A stretch of DNA of 64,000 nt from Blastococcus haudaquaticus (GTDB lineage Bacteria > Actinomycetota > Actinomycetes > Mycobacteriales > Geodermatophilaceae), in NCBI RefSeq assembly GCF_900230285.1, contig NZ_OCNK01000001.1, forward strand, positions 62,001 to 126,000, in the 5' to 3' direction. The translations under genes were made by a program, and so were the position numbers. Of the stretch, positions 11,429 through 20,203 are shown in pieces. A model generated the notes under the pieces. That model had not been told where the DNA came from and searched no databases. It saw nothing but the letters and a program-made list of their open reading frames with translations. Every line of letters starts with the position of its first letter. Within the stretch, counting starts at the first letter, position 1.

Positions 11429-14400
11429 TCAGGCGGTCTCCAGCTCCCGGAGCCGCTGGCTGATCACGCCGGTGATGCCGTCGCCCCGCATGCTGACGCC
11501 GTACAGGGCGTCGGCGATCTCCATCGTCCGCTTCTGGTGGGTGATGACGATGAGCTGCGAGGTCGACCGGAGCTGCTCCACCAGAGTCAGCAGACGGCCG
11601 AGGTTGACGTCGTCCAGCGCCGCCTCGACCTCGTCGAGCACGTAGAACGGCGAAGGCCGCGCGCGGAAGATCGCCACCAGCAGGGCCACCGCGGTCAGCG
11701 AGCGCTCCCCGCCGGAGAGCAGCGAGAGCCGCTTGACCTTCTTGCCCGGCGGCCGGGCCTCGACCTCGATCCCAGTGGTGAGCATGCTGTCGGGCTCGGT
11801 GAGGACCAGTCGTCCCTGGCCGCCGGGGAAGAGCGTGGCGAAGACGCCCTCGAACTCCCGCTGCACGTCGGCGAAGGCGGCGGCGAAGACGTCGTGGATG
11901 CGCTCGTCCACCTCGCGCACCACGGTGAGCAGGTCCCGGCGGGTGCTCTTCAGGTCCTCGAGCTGGGTGGCGAGGAAGGCGTGCCGTTCCTCCAGCGCCG
12001 CGAACTCCTCCAGCGCCAGCGGGTTGACCTTGCCCAGGGTGGCCAGGTCGCGCTCGGCCTTCGCGGCCCGGCGCTCCTGCGCCGCCCGGTCGTAGGGCTC
12101 CGGGTCCGGCTCGGGCTCACCCGCCGCCTCCGCAGCGGCGACCTGCGCCGGCGTCGGCGGCACCGGGGCCCCCGGCCCGTACTCCCCCACCAGGGTCGGG
12201 AGGTCGACGCCGTACTCCTCCGCCGCACGCGCCTCCAGCGCCTCGATGCGATACCGCTGCTCGGCGCGCGCCACCTCGTCGCGGTGCACCTCGTCGGTCA
12301 GCCGGTCCAGGTCCGCCGTGGCCGTACGGACCCGGGCGCGGACCTCGAGAAGCTCGGCCTCCTGGCCGCTGCGCGCGGCGGCCAGCGCGTCCCGTTCCGT
12401 CGCGGCGCGGGTCAGCGACCGCCCCAGGGCCACGAGCGCGGCCTCCGCGTCGGCACGGACGACGGCGGCGACGGCTGCTCCCCGTTCCCGCGCGGCCCGG
12501 GCGGCGGCCGCCCGCTCGCGGGCCGCGCGTTCCTGCCGGGCCTGCCGACGCAGGGACTCGGCGCGGCCGTGCAGGGCCCGGGCGCGCTCCTCCGCCGTGC
12601 GCACGGCCAGCCGGGCCTCGGTCTCGGCCTGCCGTGCCGCGGCCACCTCGGCCCGCAACCGGTCACGGGCCTCCGTCGACGGTTCCTCCTCGACCGGCGC
12701 GGCCTCGGCCTCGGCCAGCCGCTGCTCCAGGGCGGCGAGGGTGGCGAGCACCTGCTCGAGCGCACCCTCGGCCCGGACCCGCGCCGCGAGCGACCGCTCG
12801 GCCTCGGCCTCCGCCGACCGCGCGGCAGCGCCCAGCTCGGCGAGCTCGGCGGCCACGGCCGATCGGGAGCGGTCCGATGCCTGCCGCGCCACCAGGGCGG
12901 CGTCGACGTCGGCCGACCGCTCTTGGGCCGCGGCCCGCGCCTCGGCCAGGCGACCGGCCAGGTCGGCAGCGCGCGCGACGGCGTCGGTCAGCTCGCCGTC
13001 GGCCTCGTCCACGCGGGCCCGGACGACGAGGTTGGAGGGGGCGTCGCTCTGACCGCCGACCGCCCAGTCCGCGCCGATCAGGTCGCCGGCGGCCGTGGCG
13101 GCACGCACCCGCGGATGGGTGCTGACCAGCGCCACGGCGGCATCGAGGTCGGGGACCAGGGCCACCCGCTCCAGCGCGCGGGCGAGCGCGGGCTGCAGGT
13201 CGCCGGGCGCCGTGACGGCGTCCAGTGCCCACCGCACGCCCTCGGGCAGGACCGGCCAGCCGTCGCGCGCCACCGGGGGCAGGCCACCGGTGACCAGCAG
13301 CCCGACCCGTCCGCCGTCGTCGTCCTTGAGGTGGGCGATCGCTGCCGCGGCCTCCGCGACGCCGGAGACGACGACGGCGTCGGCCATACCGCCCAGTGCC
13401 GCGGCCACCGCCACCTCGTCGCCGGCCCGCACGGTGAGCCGGTCGGCGACCGGGCCGAGCACCCCGGCGAGCCCCGACTGGAGGACGGCGGCCGCGCCGT
13501 CGACCGGGGTGAGGCCCTGGGCCAGGGCGTCGCGGCGGGCCTGCCAGGAGGCCCGGTCGCGTTCGGCCGCCCGTTCGGCCTCGGTCAGCTCGGCGACCAG
13601 CCGGGCCGCCTCGGCGTGGGCGGCCACCGCCTGCTCGTGGGCTGCGGTCAGCGCGACGTCGCCGTCCGCCTGGTCCGCGACCGACTCCCGTCGCTCGGCC
13701 AGCCGCTCGGCGGCGACCTCGGCGCGGTCGGCGGCCTCGCCGGCGGCCAGGGACAGTCGCTCGATCTCCGCCTGACCGGCTGTGACCCGGGACCGGGCCG
13801 CGGAGACCTCGCCAGAGAGCCGGGCGAGGCCTTCGCGACGATCGGCGAGCGCTCGGGCGGCGGCGACCCAGGCGCGCTCCTCGGCGGCCAGGGCGGTCTC
13901 GAGCTCACCCCGCTGGGCGACGACGGCCGCCAGCCGGGTGCGCTCGGCGTCCAGCCCGGACGCCAGCTCGGTCTCGGTCGCCTCCACCCGGTTCGCCTCG
14001 GCGTCGAGCTGGTCGGGATCCCGTCCGGCCGCAGCGGCGGGCGGGGCCGCGGCGAGGTGCCGGTGCCGCTCGCCGGCGAGCTGGGCAACGCCGCGGAACC
14101 GCTCCCCGAGCGCGGAGAGCCGGTACCAGGTGTCCGACGCCGCCTGCAGCCGCGGAGCACCGGCCGCGAGGGCCGCCTCCAGCTCGGACTCCCGCCGCGA
14201 CACGACCGACAGCTCCCGCTCGACGACCGCTCGGCGCTCGCGAGCCGCGGTCTCGTCGGCCACGTCCTTCTCGAGGGAGTCGCGCAGCTGCACCAGGTCG
14301 TCGGCGAGCAGCCGCAGCCGGGCGTCCCGGAGATCGGCCTGCACGCCCGCGGCACGGCGGGCCACCTCTGCCTGGCGACCCAGCGGCTTGAGCTGGCGGC

Positions 14401-14995
14401 GGAGCTCGACGGTGAGATCGGCCAGCCGGTCGAGGTTGTGCGACATCCCCTCGAGCTTCCGCAGCGCCTTCTCCTTGCGCTTGCGGTGCTTCAGGACGCC
14501 GGCGGCCTCTTCGATGAACGCCCGCCGGTCCTCGGGGCGGCCGGAGAGGACGGCGTCGAGCTGGCCCTGGCCGACTATGACGTGCATCTCGCGGCCGATG
14601 CCGGAGTCGCTGAGCAGCTCCTGCACGTCGAGCAGGCGGACCTTGTCGCCGTTGATCTCGTACTCGCTCTCGCCGGAGCGGTACATGCGGCGGGTGATGG
14701 ACACCTCGGTGTACTCGATCGGCAGCGCGCCGTCGGAGTTGTCGATCGTGAGGGTCACCTCGGCCCGGCCGAGGGCGGGGCGGCCGGCCGTGCCGGCGAA
14801 GATGACGTCCTCCATCTTGCCGCCGCGCAGGCTCTTGGCGCCCTGCTCGCCGAGGACCCAGGCGATGGCGTCGACGACGTTGGACTTGCCCGACCCGTTG
14901 GGGCCGACGACGGCGGTGATGCCGGGCTCCAGCCGGAGCGTGGTGGCGGACGCGAAGGACTTGAAGCCCTTGAGCGTCAGGCTGGAGAGGTGCAC
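11429..14995 (-). CDS. smc: Chromosome segregation protein SMC
   Basis: Condensin ATPase that, with ScpA and ScpB, folds and segregates the chromosome. The 1188-aa protein has Walker A GPNGSGKSN near residue 32, two long coiled coils rich in Ala/Glu/Arg, a hinge in the middle (around 500-650, LQSGLAGVLGPVADRL onward), and at the C-terminus the ABC signature LLSGGERSLTAVALL and Walker B YVLDEVEAALDDV. The start MHLSSLTLKGFKSFA is the usual one. The GTG lies nine bases after a TAGGGT box, so translation may be leaderless. Confidence 0.97.
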   Translation of the reverse strand: MHLSSLTLKGFKSFASATTLRLEPGITAVVGPNGSGKSNVVDAIAWVLGEQGAKSLRGGKMEDVIFAGTAGRPALGRAEVTLTIDNSDGALPIEYTEVSITRRMYRSGESEYEINGDKVRLLDVQELLSDSGIGREMHVIVGQGQLDAVLSGRPEDRRAFIEEAAGVLKHRKRKEKALRKLEGMSHNLDRLADLTVELRRQLKPLGRQAEVARRAAGVQADLRDARLRLLADDLVQLRDSLEKDVADETAARERRAVVERELSVVSRRESELEAALAAGAPRLQAASDTWYRLSALGERFRGVAQLAGERHRHLAAAPPAAAAGRDPDQLDAEANRVEATETELASGLDAERTRLAAVVAQRGELETALAAEERAWVAAARALADRREGLARLSGEVSAARSRVTAGQAEIERLSLAAGEAADRAEVAAERLAERRESVADQADGDVALTAAHEQAVAAHAEAARLVAELTEAERAAERDRASWQARRDALAQGLTPVDGAAAVLQSGLAGVLGPVADRLTVRAGDEVAVAAALGGMADAVVVSGVAEAAAAIAHLKDDDGGRVGLLVTGGLPPVARDGWPVLPEGVRWALDAVTAPGDLQPALARALERVALVPDLDAAVALVSTHPRVRAATAAGDLIGADWAVGGQSDAPSNLVVRARVDEADGELTDAVARAADLAGRLAEARAAAQERSADVDAALVARQASDRSRSAVAAELAELGAAARSAEAEAERSLAARVRAEGALEQVLATLAALEQRLAEAEAAPVEEEPSTEARDRLRAEVAAARQAETEARLAVRTAEERARALHGRAESLRRQARQERAARERAAAARAARERGAAVAAVVRADAEAALVALGRSLTRAATERDALAAARSGQEAELLEVRARVRTATADLDRLTDEVHRDEVARAEQRYRIEALEARAAEEYGVDLPTLVGEYGPGAPVPPTPAQVAAAEAAGEPEPDPEPYDRAAQERRAAKAERDLATLGKVNPLALEEFAALEERHAFLATQLEDLKSTRRDLLTVVREVDERIHDVFAAAFADVQREFEGVFATLFPGGQGRLVLTEPDSMLTTGIEVEARPPGKKVKRLSLLSGGERSLTAVALLVAIFRARPSPFYVLDEVEAALDDVNLGRLLTLVEQLRSTSQLIVITHQKRTMEIADALYGVSMRGDGITGVISQRLRELETA

Positions 14996-15004
14996 AGAAC
15001 GGGG

Positions 15005-15010
15005 ACCCTA
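15005..15010 (-). promoter_or_regulatory. -10 box of a probable leaderless smc promoter
   Basis: TAGGGT on the minus strand ends nine bases before the smc GTG, and no ribosome binding site is present between them. It follows the same layout as the boxes before VOC, serA and FAH genes in this window. Confidence 0.5.
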
Positions 15011-15027
15011 GTCCAGGGAACACCCGG

Positions 15028-15047
15028 AACCCCGGATCTCCGGGGTT
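15028..15047. terminator. Hairpin upstream of smc
   Basis: AACCCCGG-ATCT-CCGGGGTT is a perfect 8-bp stem with a 4-base loop, followed on the plus strand by TT. It separates the small coiled-coil gene from the smc promoter. A T-run occurs only in the plus direction, so its action on minus-strand transcripts is uncertain. Confidence 0.45.
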
Positions 15048-15097
15048 TTGGTACCGGTGTGACGGAAGGGTTCAGCCCACCCGTCCTGCCGGGCCGA

Positions 15098-15289
15098 TCA
15101 GGCGAGCGCGGGCTCGGCGTTCTCGCCGGCCATCGACAGCAGCTCGTGGGCGATCACGGCGTCGCGCTGGGTGCGGAGCTCCTCGAGCTCCTCCTGCAGG
15201 CGGCGCACCTTGGCGCGCAGGACCGCGTTCTCCTCGACGAGGCGGAGCTCCGCGGGTGCTACGACGTGACCGAACAAAGCCTTGGCCAT
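15098..15289 (-). CDS. Small coiled-coil protein of unknown function
   Basis: A 63-residue protein starting MAKALFGHVVAPAELRLVEE. Residues about 15-50 (ENAVLRAKVRRLQEELEELR) form a heptad pattern typical of a short parallel coiled coil; the rest is Ala/Glu-rich. There is no membrane segment or cysteine. The ATG at 15289 was chosen over longer frames because the family-like MAKALFGHV opening begins there and GGAAAGG lies upstream. Short coiled-coil proteins of this look are common near smc in actinobacteria as far as I recall, but no function is established to my knowledge. Confidence 0.65.
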   Translation of the reverse strand: MAKALFGHVVAPAELRLVEENAVLRAKVRRLQEELEELRTQRDAVIAHELLSMAGENAEPALA

Positions 15290-15376
15290 GACTGCGACGG
15301 CCTTTCCGAGCGAGAGGGAGTGCCCGGCGCCCCGGATGTCGGTCGGCGCGGGCTGTGGTATCCCCAGGGTGACAGG

Positions 15377-15424
15377 CCCCGACACGCAGGTCAACGCGGA
15401 GTCTGCCTACTCCCCGTGTCGGGG
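15377..15424. terminator. Inverted repeat between acyP and the coiled-coil gene
   Basis: CCCCGACACG (15377-15386) and CGTGTCGGGG (15415-15424) are perfect 10-bp complements separated by 28 bases. It may act as a terminator behind acyP or form part of the promoter region of the small gene. The remaining bases of the 15290-15438 gap show nothing else. Confidence 0.35.
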
Positions 15425-15438
15425 GGATGTCGTCTTCG

Positions 15439-15705
15439 TCACTCTGTGGTGAACCCCGACCCGCCCCGCACCGGCTCGTCCCGCGAGTCGACCGACGTCA
15501 CGGCGCCGGGTGCGTCTTGTCCGTCCAGCGCGGCGAGCACCGCGGACACGGCGTCGTCCTCGCCCTCGAGCGCCACCTCGACACGGCGGTCGGAGAGGTT
15601 GCGCGCGTACCCGGTCAGGCCGGCCCGTCGCGCGAGCCCGCTGACGAACCAGCGGTACCCGACGCCCTGCACGTGACCCGACACGTGCGCGACGACGCGC
15701 CTCAT
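15439..15705 (-). CDS. acyP: Acylphosphatase
   Basis: Hydrolyses carboxyl-phosphate bonds such as acetyl phosphate or carbamoyl phosphate. The 88 residues contain the active-site signature [11 protein letters not shown] (Arg and the following loop binding phosphate) and the Asn-containing [15 protein letters not shown]. The ATG overlaps the mutM stop (ATGA), so it is translated with mutM. Near the gene order mutM-acyP-smc I recall in mycobacteria. Length and motifs are normal for the family. Confidence 0.94.
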   Translation of the reverse strand: MRRVVAHVSGHVQGVGYRWFVSGLARRAGLTGYARNLSDRRVEVALEGEDDAVSAVLAALDGQDAPGAVTSVDSRDEPVRGGSGFTTE

Positions 15706-16592
15706 GCCCGCTGTCGGCGGGTGGGCGACGTGCGCGGTCGTGGCTGGCACTGCGGGCAGCTGTAGCTCGAGCGGTTCATGAACGACTCCCGCCGGATCGG
15801 CGTCCCGCACCGGGGACAGGGGCGGTCCGCCTGTCCGTAGACGGCGAGGAAGCGGGAGAAGTAGCCGCTCTGACCGTTGACGTCGACGTAGAGCGAGTCG
15901 AACGACGTCCCGCCCTGCGCCAGGGCCTCCCCCAGCACGTCGCGGACGCCGTCGAGCACGTCGGAGACCTGTGCCCGGGTGAGCTTGTCGGTGGGCCGGG
16001 CGCCGTGCAGCCGCGCCCGCCACAGGGCCTCGTCGGCGTAGATGTTGCCCACCCCGCCGATGAGCGTCTGGTCGAGCAGCGCCCGCTTGACCTCCGTGCG
16101 CCGGCGCCGCAGCGCAGCGCTGAAGGCCGCCTCGTCGAAGGAGGCGTCCAGAGGGTCGATGGCGATGTGCGCCAGCCGCGGCGGGATGTCCTCCCCCGCG
16201 CTCTCCTCCACCGCCAGCCCTCCGAAGGTGCGCTGGTCGACGAAGCGCAGCTCCCGGCCGCCGTCGGTGAACGTGAACCGCGCGCGCAGGTGGGTCTCGT
16301 CCGGCTGGCTGGGCTTCTCCACGAGCAGCTGTCCGCTCATGCCCAGGTGACCGACCAGCGCCCGGCCCGACGGCGCCCCGTCGGGTTCTGCGAGCGGCAG
16401 CCAGAGGTACTTGCCGCGGCGGTGCGCGGCGGTCAGCGTGCGACCGGTCAGGGCTGCCACGAAGTGCTCGGTGCCCTCGAGGTGCCGGCGCACGGCGCGC
16501 GGGTGGTGGACCTCGACGGCGGCGACGGTGCGCCCCGCGACCCACTGCTCCAGGCCGCGCCGGACCACCTCGACCTCGGGAAGCTCCGGCAC
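15702..16592 (-). CDS. mutM: Formamidopyrimidine-DNA glycosylase (Fpg/MutM)
   Basis: Base-excision repair enzyme removing 8-oxoguanine. The mature N-terminus [13 protein letters not shown] carries the catalytic Pro1 and Glu2; the H2TH region has [22 protein letters not shown], and a C-terminal zinc finger has CPRCGT and CPQC. The 296-aa length is normal with a short basic tail ([12 protein letters not shown]). The gene starts GTG four bases after the rnc stop and overlaps acyP, so it belongs to the yceD-rpmF-rnc-mutM-acyP operon. Confidence 0.96.
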   Translation of the reverse strand: MPELPEVEVVRRGLEQWVAGRTVAAVEVHHPRAVRRHLEGTEHFVAALTGRTLTAAHRRGKYLWLPLAEPDGAPSGRALVGHLGMSGQLLVEKPSQPDETHLRARFTFTDGGRELRFVDQRTFGGLAVEESAGEDIPPRLAHIAIDPLDASFDEAAFSAALRRRRTEVKRALLDQTLIGGVGNIYADEALWRARLHGARPTDKLTRAQVSDVLDGVRDVLGEALAQGGTSFDSLYVDVNGQSGYFSRFLAVYGQADRPCPRCGTPIRRESFMNRSSYSCPQCQPRPRTSPTRRQRA

Positions 16593-16595
16593 CGC

Positions 16596-17342
16596 TCAGC
16601 CGTCCTGCGCGGGCGCGTCCTGCGTGAGCGCGCGCCAGGCCGCCTCGGCAGCCTCCTGCTCGGCGGCCTTCTTCGTGCGTCCGCCGCCCTGCCCGTAGAC
16701 GGTGCCGGCGAGGAGGACGGCGGCGGCGAACGTCTTGGCGTGGTCGGGGCCGTCGTCCACGACCTGGTAGACCGGGGCTCCCAGGCCGCGGGCAGCGCCC
16801 AGTTCCTGGAGGCTGGTCTTCCAGTCCAGGCCGGCGCCCCGCGTCGACGCCTCGACCAGCATGGGGTCGAAGAGCCGGTGGACGATCGAGGCCGCGGCGT
16901 CCAGGCCGCAGCCCAGGTGGATCGCGCCGATCAGCGCCTCGAGGGCGTCGGCCAGGATCGAGTCCTTCCCCCGGCCGCCGGTGGTTTCCTCACCGCGGCC
17001 GAGCAGGAGGTGGGGGCCGATGCCGCCGTCGCCGAGCCGCCGCGCCACGCCCGCAAGCGACGTCATGTTGACGACGGAGGCACGCAGCTTGGCCAGCTGG
17101 CCCTCGGGGAGGTCGGGTTGACTGCGGTAGAGCTCGTCGGTGACGACCAGACCGAGCACCGAGTCGCCCAGGAACTCCAGGCGCTCGTTGGTCGGCAGGC
17201 CGCCGTTCTCGTACGCGAAGGACCGGTGCGTGAGCGCGAGGCCGAGCAGGCCGTCGGGGAGCTCGACGCCGAGGGCGTCCCGCAGCCAGGCGGTCGACCG
17301 CTCGGCGTGCTCGGGACCGCCCGGTGGGCGGCCGTCAGCCAC
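16596..17342 (-). CDS. rnc: Ribonuclease III
   Basis: Double-strand-specific endoribonuclease for rRNA and mRNA processing. The 248-aa product has the catalytic box [14 protein letters not shown] (about 55-70), the second acidic site [10 protein letters not shown], and a C-terminal double-stranded RNA-binding domain ending [20 protein letters not shown]. The GTG at 17342 begins MADGRPPGG; no ribosome binding site is clear, and GTG at 17360 is an alternative. It lies between rpmF and mutM, the standard actinobacterial order. Confidence 0.95.
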   Translation of the reverse strand: MADGRPPGGPEHAERSTAWLRDALGVELPDGLLGLALTHRSFAYENGGLPTNERLEFLGDSVLGLVVTDELYRSQPDLPEGQLAKLRASVVNMTSLAGVARRLGDGGIGPHLLLGRGEETTGGRGKDSILADALEALIGAIHLGCGLDAAASIVHRLFDPMLVEASTRGAGLDWKTSLQELGAARGLGAPVYQVVDDGPDHAKTFAAAVLLAGTVYGQGGGRTKKAAEQEAAEAAWRALTQDAPAQDG

Positions 17343-17392
17343 GCTCGCGGAGGAGCGCACGCCGGCGACCGGGCCCACCGTGGTACCGGCGA

Positions 17393-17572
17393 TCAGACCG
17401 AGAGAACCTGGCGGCCGTCGTACTGGCCGCAGGTCGGACACGCCTGGTGCGGGGGCTTGAGCTCGCCGCAGGCGCGGTTCGGGCACGGCGACAGGGTCGG
17501 CGCGCTCGCCTTCCACATCGAACGGCGCGAACGGGTGTTGGCGCGGGACATCTTCCGCTTCGGGACAGCCAC
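17393..17572 (-). CDS. rpmF: 50S ribosomal protein L32
   Basis: A 59-residue ribosomal protein beginning [17 protein letters not shown], the standard L32 opening, and carrying four cysteines (CPNRAC and CPTC) that form the zinc ribbon. The GTG start has GAGGAGAA six bases upstream. It follows yceD by two bases, the universal yceD-rpmF pair, and precedes rnc. The four-cysteine form depends on zinc; many actinobacteria keep a cysteine-free paralogue elsewhere. Confidence 0.97.
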   Translation of the reverse strand: MAVPKRKMSRANTRSRRSMWKASAPTLSPCPNRACGELKPPHQACPTCGQYDGRQVLSV

Positions 17573-17574
17573 GG

Positions 17575-18225
17575 TCAGTTCTCCTCAGTGGTGGGGCTCT
17601 CGCCGGGGGCGCCCGGCGAGGAAGAAGGGGTGCCGAACTTGGCGGCGAGGCCGGCCCAGCGGGCGTCGACGATCTCGTGGGCGTGGTCGTCCGGCAGGTC
17701 GTCGAGGCGCTGGCCGCAGTCGACGCACAGGCCGGCGCAGTCGTCGCGGCAGACGGGGGCCAGCGGCAGGGCGAGCACGACCGTGTCGCGGGCGAGCGGC
17801 TCGAGATCGAGGTAGTCCCCCTCGATGCGGCGGACCTCGTCCTCCTCGCTCGTCGCCTCGGTCGTGCTGCCCTCGTAGGCGTAGAGCTCCTGCAGGTCGA
17901 GGGAGAGCGTGTCCTCGATCGACTCGAGGCAGCGCGCGCAGGAGCCGGTGAGGGGGGCCTCGATCTCGCCGCTGACGAGCACACCCTCCATGACCGACTC
18001 CAACCGCAGCCGGAGGTGCACCTCGGTGCCGGCGGGGACGCCGATCAGCTCGACGCGCCAGTCCTCGGGCGCCGGGGCGGTCCGGTCGAGTTCCTGCATC
18101 GATCCTGCGCGGCGGCCCAGCTCCCGGAGGTCGACGCGCCAGGGGTTGGCAGCGGGGCGCCGGGCGTCCTGCGGCCGAGAGCCGGAGGACGGGGCACCTG
18201 AGCGGAGCGGAGAAGCGGCAGACAT
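17575..18225 (-). CDS. DUF177 (YceD-like) protein
   Basis: A 216-residue protein of the YceD/DUF177 family, which in bacteria and plastids is linked to 23S rRNA accumulation. It shows the family cysteine pairs: CARC at about residue 96, then CRDDC and CVDC near 160-175, followed by the conserved acidic [19 protein letters not shown]. The first 35 residues are a disordered Ser/Arg/Pro-rich extension; a start nearer residue 30 is possible but the ATG at 18225 is the only clear codon. It is coupled to rpmF by two bases. Confidence 0.9.
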   Translation of the reverse strand: MSAASPLRSGAPSSGSRPQDARRPAANPWRVDLRELGRRAGSMQELDRTAPAPEDWRVELIGVPAGTEVHLRLRLESVMEGVLVSGEIEAPLTGSCARCLESIEDTLSLDLQELYAYEGSTTEATSEEDEVRRIEGDYLDLEPLARDTVVLALPLAPVCRDDCAGLCVDCGQRLDDLPDDHAHEIVDARWAGLAAKFGTPSSSPGAPGESPTTEEN

Positions 18226-18302
18226 GTCAGTACTCGCGGTAGGCAGTGGGGGAAGTCGGGACCACTCGGCGAAGAAGACACCGGCGGTCGGACCAGGAGT
18301 CG

Positions 18303-18308
18303 AGACTA
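18303..18308 (-). promoter_or_regulatory. Candidate -10 box for the yceD-rpmF-rnc-mutM-acyP operon
   Basis: TAGTCT on the minus strand, 78 bases before the yceD ATG, in the 117-base gap between sepIVA and yceD. It matches TANNNT; no strong -35 is seen. Confidence 0.35.
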
Positions 18309-18342
18309 CCCGATCCCCGGAACCGACCGGCGGCCCCGCCGT

Positions 18343-19032
18343 CTACTGCTCGCGGAGGCTCGAGCGCGCCTGGTCGACGGAGAGCAGCATGTGCTCGAGC
18401 GTCGTCCCGAAGTCCGCGAGCCGGCTGTCGACGTACTGGTCGACCTCGGCCCGCATGCGGGCCACCTCCGCGGCCGTCTGGGCGCCGAGCTCGTCGGCGC
18501 GGGAGACGGCGCCGCGGTAGACCTCGGTCTCGGTGATCAGGCGCTCGTGCTCCACGCGCGCGGCCTCGAGCATCTCCGCCTGCTGTGCCTGCGCGTCGGC
18601 CAGCAGGGCCTCGCGGTGCGCGACGGCCTCCGCGATCAGCCGCTGGGCCTCGGCCTCCGCCTCGGCGAGGATGTCCTCGGCGTCGGCCTGCGCCTGGTCG
18701 AGCAGCTCGTCGCGCTGCCGCCGGGCCGTGCCGAGCAGCTCGTCGCGCTGCCGGCGCGAGGCGACGAGCAGCTGCTCGCTCTCGTCGCGGGTCCGGCCGG
18801 TGAGCCGTTCGGCCTCGGCCTGGGCCTGCTGGAGGATCTCGGTGCGCTGCTCGACGATCGCGCCGGCGGCCTGCACGTCCTCCGGCAGCGATTCCCGCAG
18901 GTCGTCGAGGAGGTCGAGCAGGTGGTCGCGAGGGACCATGCACGAGGCGGACATCGGGACGCTGCGCGCGTTCTCGATGACGGTGGTGAGTTCGTCGACC
19001 GTCTCGTAGAGGCGGTAGACGACCTCGGTCAC
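18343..19032 (-). CDS. sepIVA: SepIVA-like cell-division coiled-coil protein
   Basis: A DivIVA-related protein of 229 residues. The N-terminus (MTEVVYRLYETVDEL then ENARSVPMSASCMVPR) closely resembles the start of the mycobacterial division factor SepIVA (Rv2927c) as I recall it. Residues about 55-190 are a long Ala/Glu/Gln/Arg coiled coil, and the C-terminus ends DQYVDSRLADFGTTLEHML, also like SepIVA. The GTG at 19032 was chosen because GAGG lies seven bases upstream. It sits upstream of yceD and downstream of coaD, the same place as in mycobacteria, supporting a septum or polar-growth role. Confidence 0.85.
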   Translation of the reverse strand: MTEVVYRLYETVDELTTVIENARSVPMSASCMVPRDHLLDLLDDLRESLPEDVQAAGAIVEQRTEILQQAQAEAERLTGRTRDESEQLLVASRRQRDELLGTARRQRDELLDQAQADAEDILAEAEAEAQRLIAEAVAHREALLADAQAQQAEMLEAARVEHERLITETEVYRGAVSRADELGAQTAAEVARMRAEVDQYVDSRLADFGTTLEHMLLSVDQARSSLREQ

Positions 19033-19105
19033 GCGCACACCTCGCTGGCGCTCGGCATCCGCGTGCCCGACGGTGCCCTGTCTCCGCGTGACCTCGCAAG
19101 CTCGG

Positions 19106-19594
19106 TCACGACCGGCCCTCGCGCTGCGCCCGTTCCCGCAACCGGTCGTCGACCGCCTTGGGGACGAGGCGCGAGACGTCGCCGCCGAACTTCGCGATCT
19201 GCTTCACCAGGCTCGAGGAGAGGTGCCCGACCTGCGGGGCGGTCGGGACGAACAGGGTCTCGACCGCTGCCAGCTCCCGGTTCATCTGCGCCATCTGCAG
19301 CTCGTACTCGAAGTCGCTCACCGCGCGCAGACCCTTGACGATCACCGGGATCTCGTGGGTGCGGCAGTAGTCGACGAGGAGGCCCTCGAAGCTGTCCACG
19401 GTGACGTTCGGGAGGTCGGTGACCGCTTCGCGGAGCAGCTCCATGCGCTCCTCGACGGTGAACAGACCGGCCTTGCCCGGGTTCACCAGCACCGCGACGA
19501 CGAGCTCGTCGTACAGCCCCGAGGCCCGGGTGATGACGTCGACGTGCCCGTTGGTCACCGGGTCGAAGGATCCCGGGCAGACGGCACGCCTCAC
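19106..19594 (-). CDS. coaD: Pantetheine-phosphate adenylyltransferase
   Basis: Penultimate enzyme of coenzyme A synthesis, joining ATP and 4-phosphopantetheine. The 162-aa protein starts MRRAVCPGSFDPVTNGH, carrying the nucleotidyl-transferase TxGH motif, and has the second signature SSLVKQIAKFGGDVSRLVP near residue 125. The GTG overlaps the rsmD stop (GTGA), giving translational coupling with rsmD. Length is normal for the family. Confidence 0.96.
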   Translation of the reverse strand: MRRAVCPGSFDPVTNGHVDVITRASGLYDELVVAVLVNPGKAGLFTVEERMELLREAVTDLPNVTVDSFEGLLVDYCRTHEIPVIVKGLRAVSDFEYELQMAQMNRELAAVETLFVPTAPQVGHLSSSLVKQIAKFGGDVSRLVPKAVDDRLRERAQREGRS

Positions 19595-20145
19595 GGGAAG
19601 CGACCGTACCGGAGCTGGGCCTCTCCGTAGCGCCGGTCGCGCAACCCGATCAGGGGTGTCGGCCAGTCCCAGGGGTCCTCGCGGCTGCTGCGCTCGACCA
19701 CGAGCACGGCGTCCGGGGCCAGCCAGCCGCCGCCGGCCAGCGATCGCAGCACGGTCAGCACCTCGTCGACCGGGGTGTCGTAGGGCGGGTCGGCGAGGAC
19801 GACGTCGAACGGCGCCGGCGGTGCGCCGCCCACCACCGTGGGCACCGAGCCCTTCACCACCCGGCCCCCGGGGAGCCCGACGGCGGCCAGGTTCTCCTTG
19901 AGGACCGGGAGGACCCCGGGCGCCGACTCGACGAAGACGACGGTGCTCGCCCCGCGGGAGAGCGCCTCGAGCCCGAGGGCCCCGGTCCCGGCGTAGAGGT
20001 CGAGCACGGCGGCGCCGTGGAGATCGGTGAGGTGGGTCAGGGCGTTGAAGAGCGCCTCGCGGGCCCGGTCACCGGTCGGGCGGACGCCCGCCCGCGGCAC
20101 CTTGAGCCGGCGCCCACCGGCGGTCCCCGAGATCAGCCTCGTCAT
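19591..20145 (-). CDS. rsmD: 16S rRNA (guanine(966)-N(2))-methyltransferase RsmD
   Basis: SAM-dependent methyltransferase modifying G966 of 16S rRNA. The 184-aa protein shows RVREALFNAL-type opening (RAREALFNALTHL), the SAM-binding DLYAGTGALGLEALSRGA, and the catalytic DPPYDTP near residue 120. It is coupled to coaD. The ATG directly abuts the end of a dispersed palindromic repeat, whose GGACGGGGCC is the only purine-rich sequence before the start, so the repeat may supply or hide the ribosome binding site. Confidence 0.94.
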   Translation of the reverse strand: MTRLISGTAGGRRLKVPRAGVRPTGDRAREALFNALTHLTDLHGAAVLDLYAGTGALGLEALSRGASTVVFVESAPGVLPVLKENLAAVGLPGGRVVKGSVPTVVGGAPPAPFDVVLADPPYDTPVDEVLTVLRSLAGGGWLAPDAVLVVERSSREDPWDWPTPLIGLRDRRYGEAQLRYGRFP

Positions 20146-20202
20146 GGCCCCGTCCAGAGGCTCGTCCCGAGCTTGCGAGGGATGAGGGGGACGGGGTCCT
20201 TA
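20146..20202 (-). repeat. Palindromic dispersed repeat, complete type B copy
   Basis: Read on the minus strand it starts TAAGGACCCCGTCCCCCTC two bases after the recG TGA and ends GGACGGGGCC at the rsmD ATG. The ends are inverted repeats (GGACCCCGTCC / GGACGGGGCC); within them CTCATCCC pairs with GGGACGAG around CTCGCAAGCTCG. The whole 57 bases can fold as one long imperfect hairpin, possibly a terminator between recG and rsmD. Confidence 0.8.
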
Positions 20203-20203
20203 C

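Noticed and set aside
11144-15676. Very long plus-strand open frame (about 1500 codons) opposite smc
   Set aside because: It is Gly/Arg/Leu/Pro-rich with no domain and mirrors the third-codon GC bias of smc on the other strand; smc has all catalytic motifs.
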